From Halothiobacillus sp. (GTDB taxonomy: Bacteria > Pseudomonadota > Gammaproteobacteria > Halothiobacillales > Halothiobacillaceae): a stretch of DNA of 64,000 nucleotides. Every line of letters begins with the position of its first letter. The stretch's first letter is position 1. The notes beneath the pieces are model-generated. The model was given only the letters and a program-made list of their open reading frames with translations, was not told the DNA's origin and did no database searches. Positions 62,677-64,000 of this stretch are shown one piece after another. The stretch is taken from NCBI GenBank assembly GCA_016278265.1, contig JADQCE010000002.1, positions 620,001-684,000 on the forward strand. Reading direction: 5' to 3'. The translations under genes and the position numbers were made by a program.

Positions 62677-63103
62677 GGGGTCTCCTGCGGTCGGGATGAT
62701 TCCGATGAATCGCGCATCTCTCACGGCGAATCGGCGGCCGGAAATCCTACCACGCCACCCGGGCCACAGAAGCGGTTTCGGTCCTGTTCTGAACGGATCA
62801 AGGCGTGATCCGCGGCATCCGGATCACCCAGGCATGGATGCAGGTGATCGACTCGGCGAGCAGCAGACCCAGCATGCCGGCCGCATCGTCCGCGACGACG
62901 AGGGCCGATGCCCCAGTCTGCAACAGGATCCAAACAGGGAGTGGGTCGACGGTGTGTCCATGCCGGCGATGTCTGGCACCAGCGGCGGGTCGCCACGTTG
63001 TTGCCGGGCGACCAGCGAGGGCGGTGACCTGAAAGTCTTCGGGTGTGTTGCCTAGACTCGGGGTTGGCGATTCAGGTCACCCAATCTCAAGAGGACACAG
63101 TTC
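62677..63103. other. Intergenic region between Tim44-like and DsrE-like genes
   Basis: I see no supported gene or repeat. A plus-strand open frame at 62805-63032 lacks a ribosome site and any family resemblance. The divergent promoters of the two flanking genes should lie here. Confidence 0.5.
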
Positions 63104-63547
63104 ATGTCGATGCTCAAACGCCTTTTCACCCCACTTTTCCTCGGCCTTGCCCTGATCGGATCCGGCAATGCCATTGCCGCTCCCGACACAGGCAACACAT
63201 TGTTCTACAACCTGACGACAGACGAAGTCTGGCCGGCAGGCATGGCCGCGGCGCAGGCGTACAACGCCGCCAAACGGGGCCATGAGGTGATCGTGTACCT
63301 CAATGTGCGCGGCGTGTATCTCGCCGCCAAGGATCGCAAGCAGGACACCCTGGGGGCGACCGGTCGGACCGCCCAGGAGACCCTGCTGATGGCAATCGAG
63401 AACGGCGCCCGCGTGTTGGTTTGCCCGATGTGCATGAAGCAGGGAGGCCTGTCTCCCGACGACCTGATCGACGGGGTGGAACTCGGCAAGCCAGACAAGC
63501 TGTTCACGCTGCTCTCCCGTGACGACCTCGTGACATTGAGCTACTAA
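63104..63547 (+). CDS. Exported DsrE-like protein with a CxxC site
   Basis: The 147-residue protein has a signal peptide (FTPLFLGLALIGSGNAIAAP) and a DsrE/DsrF-like domain: LFYNLTTDEVWPAGMAAAQA, RGHEVIVYLNVRGVYLA and VLVCPMCMKQGGLSPDDLID with Cys-107 and Cys-110. Cytoplasmic DsrE proteins pass sulfur between carriers; a periplasmic version with CPMC fits sulfur-compound handling in a sulfur oxidiser, but that is inference. The ATG is 10 bases after AAGAGGACACA. A terminator follows. Confidence 0.85.
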   Translation: MSMLKRLFTPLFLGLALIGSGNAIAAPDTGNTLFYNLTTDEVWPAGMAAAQAYNAAKRGHEVIVYLNVRGVYLAAKDRKQDTLGATGRTAQETLLMAIENGARVLVCPMCMKQGGLSPDDLIDGVELGKPDKLFTLLSRDDLVTLSY

Positions 63548-63572
63548 CGGTCTTTCCTGCTGGATGTGATCG

Positions 63573-63608
63573 GGCGGCCTGACCTTCTGGGGTTGGCCGC
63601 CTTTTTTT
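63573..63608 (+). terminator. Intrinsic terminator of the DsrE-like gene
   Basis: GGCGGCC (63573-63579) and GGCCGCC (63595-63601) form the stem, followed by a run of seven T. It also separates the convergent partial gene at the right edge. Confidence 0.85.
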
Positions 63609-63613
63609 GCCTG

Positions 63614-64000
63614 TCAGGCAGGCTCTGCTGGCGAGGGAACGCGGATGACGGGTATGTCGATCTGGGCGATGAGATCGGCCATCGGCAGTCCGAGGGCGAA
63701 GGCGCCCCGGTCGTCTATCACCAGGGCAGCGGCTGGCTGTGCCTGCAGTGCGCGGCGCAGGGTCTCGATGCCTTGGTCCGCAAGCCGTTCGACTGTCACC
63801 TGGGGACCCCCCTGTTGCTGCCATGACGCGAAGAGGGCCGGCAAGGAGGCCGGCTCGAGGTCGGGCATAAGAAGCAGCCGGACGTTTCGGTCGGTGGCGA
63901 GCGCAAGCAGGCGAGCGGTCTCGATCCCAGGGCCGCAGTCCCCCATATTGTGAACCAGCGCAACGATGGCGGCCTCTGGAGCGCACGCGTCTTCCTGCCA
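63614..64000 (-). CDS. C-terminal part of a protein with universal-stress-like fold (runs off the window)
   Basis: The minus-strand frame is open from base 64000 to a stop at 63614, giving 128 residues. The sequence (AAIVALVHNMGDCGPGIETA, LALATDRNVRLLLMPDLEPA, AALVIDDRGAFALGLPMADL, IDIPVIRVPSPAEPA) alternates hydrophobic strands and helices like a universal stress protein or a similar Rossmann-type domain and ends in a typical IPVIRVP strand. I cannot assign a function. The ATG at 63946 is internal, as the similarity pattern starts before it. Confidence 0.6.
   Translation of the reverse strand, partial: WQEDACAPEAAIVALVHNMGDCGPGIETARLLALATDRNVRLLLMPDLEPASLPALFASWQQQGGPQVTVERLADQGIETLRRALQAQPAAALVIDDRGAFALGLPMADLIAQIDIPVIRVPSPAEPA

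Overview
The window reads as one contiguous stretch of a G+C-rich gammaproteobacterial chromosome. A protein with the two-BMC-domain pattern of the alpha-carboxysome shell protein CsoS1D, three tandem DUF2173 proteins of a kind I associate with sulfur-oxidising chemolithoautotrophs, a caa3-type cytochrome oxidase locus and an Mrp-type cation/proton antiporter together suggest a sulfur-oxidising, CO2-fixing, salt-tolerant bacterium near Halothiobacillus/Guyparkeria. That placement is inference from gene content; no rRNA or tRNA gene was seen.

Layout. 1-2016 (minus): 5' part of mrpA, running off the left edge. 2017-2841: no gene, but a 361-bp MITE-like element and a related short hairpin. 2842-8980: housekeeping run pcnB-folK-panB-panC, then accA-tilS. 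9186-13779: dacB (minus), then prfB with its programmed frameshift and lysS, separated by REP-like palindromes. 13887-16780: an A+T-rich orphan membrane protein and a PD-(D/E)XK-like nuclease lying between two long direct repeats. 17039-24333: DedA-like membrane protein, a lipoprotein, a two-gene cassette (Tat-like His-rich small protein plus an HPr-kinase/PqqD fusion), a frameshifted GNAT gene and a frameshifted csbD, an MscS channel and a NERD-domain protein.

24397-32091 (all minus): a compact respiratory unit ctaC-ctaD-surf1-thioredoxin-like-ctaA-ctaB-ctaG-sco, which makes, matures and supplies heme A and copper to a caa3-type oxidase; no gene for subunit III or Cox11 is in the run. 33158-45100: a diheme cytochrome c, an intact GNAT, a 1500-residue CheB-CheR-PAS-GGDEF-EAL protein, an intact CsbD, a cupin, an exported FmdE-like protein, an HD-GYP phosphodiesterase and a DUF808 protein whose stop codon is completed by a second MITE copy. 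45475-50151: small stress or accessory genes, Nudix plus csoS1D, a decayed GDSL esterase, small DUF3096 and SHOCT proteins, and a Gly/Tyr/Met-rich periplasmic protein.

50611-64000: phosphoribosyltransferase, alpha/beta hydrolase and class II ribonucleotide reductase in one run; CapA-like protein; ZIP transporter; WrbA; nitroreductase; a diguanylate cyclase with an intact I-site; PsiE; DUF72; three DUF2173 genes; a Tim44-like protein; a periplasmic DsrE-like protein; and a partial gene at the right edge. Cyclic-di-GMP signalling is well represented (one GGDEF, one GGDEF-EAL, one HD-GYP and a relic of a second HD-GYP). Several gene pairs (GNAT, CsbD, HD-GYP) exist as one intact and one broken copy, indicating local duplication and decay.
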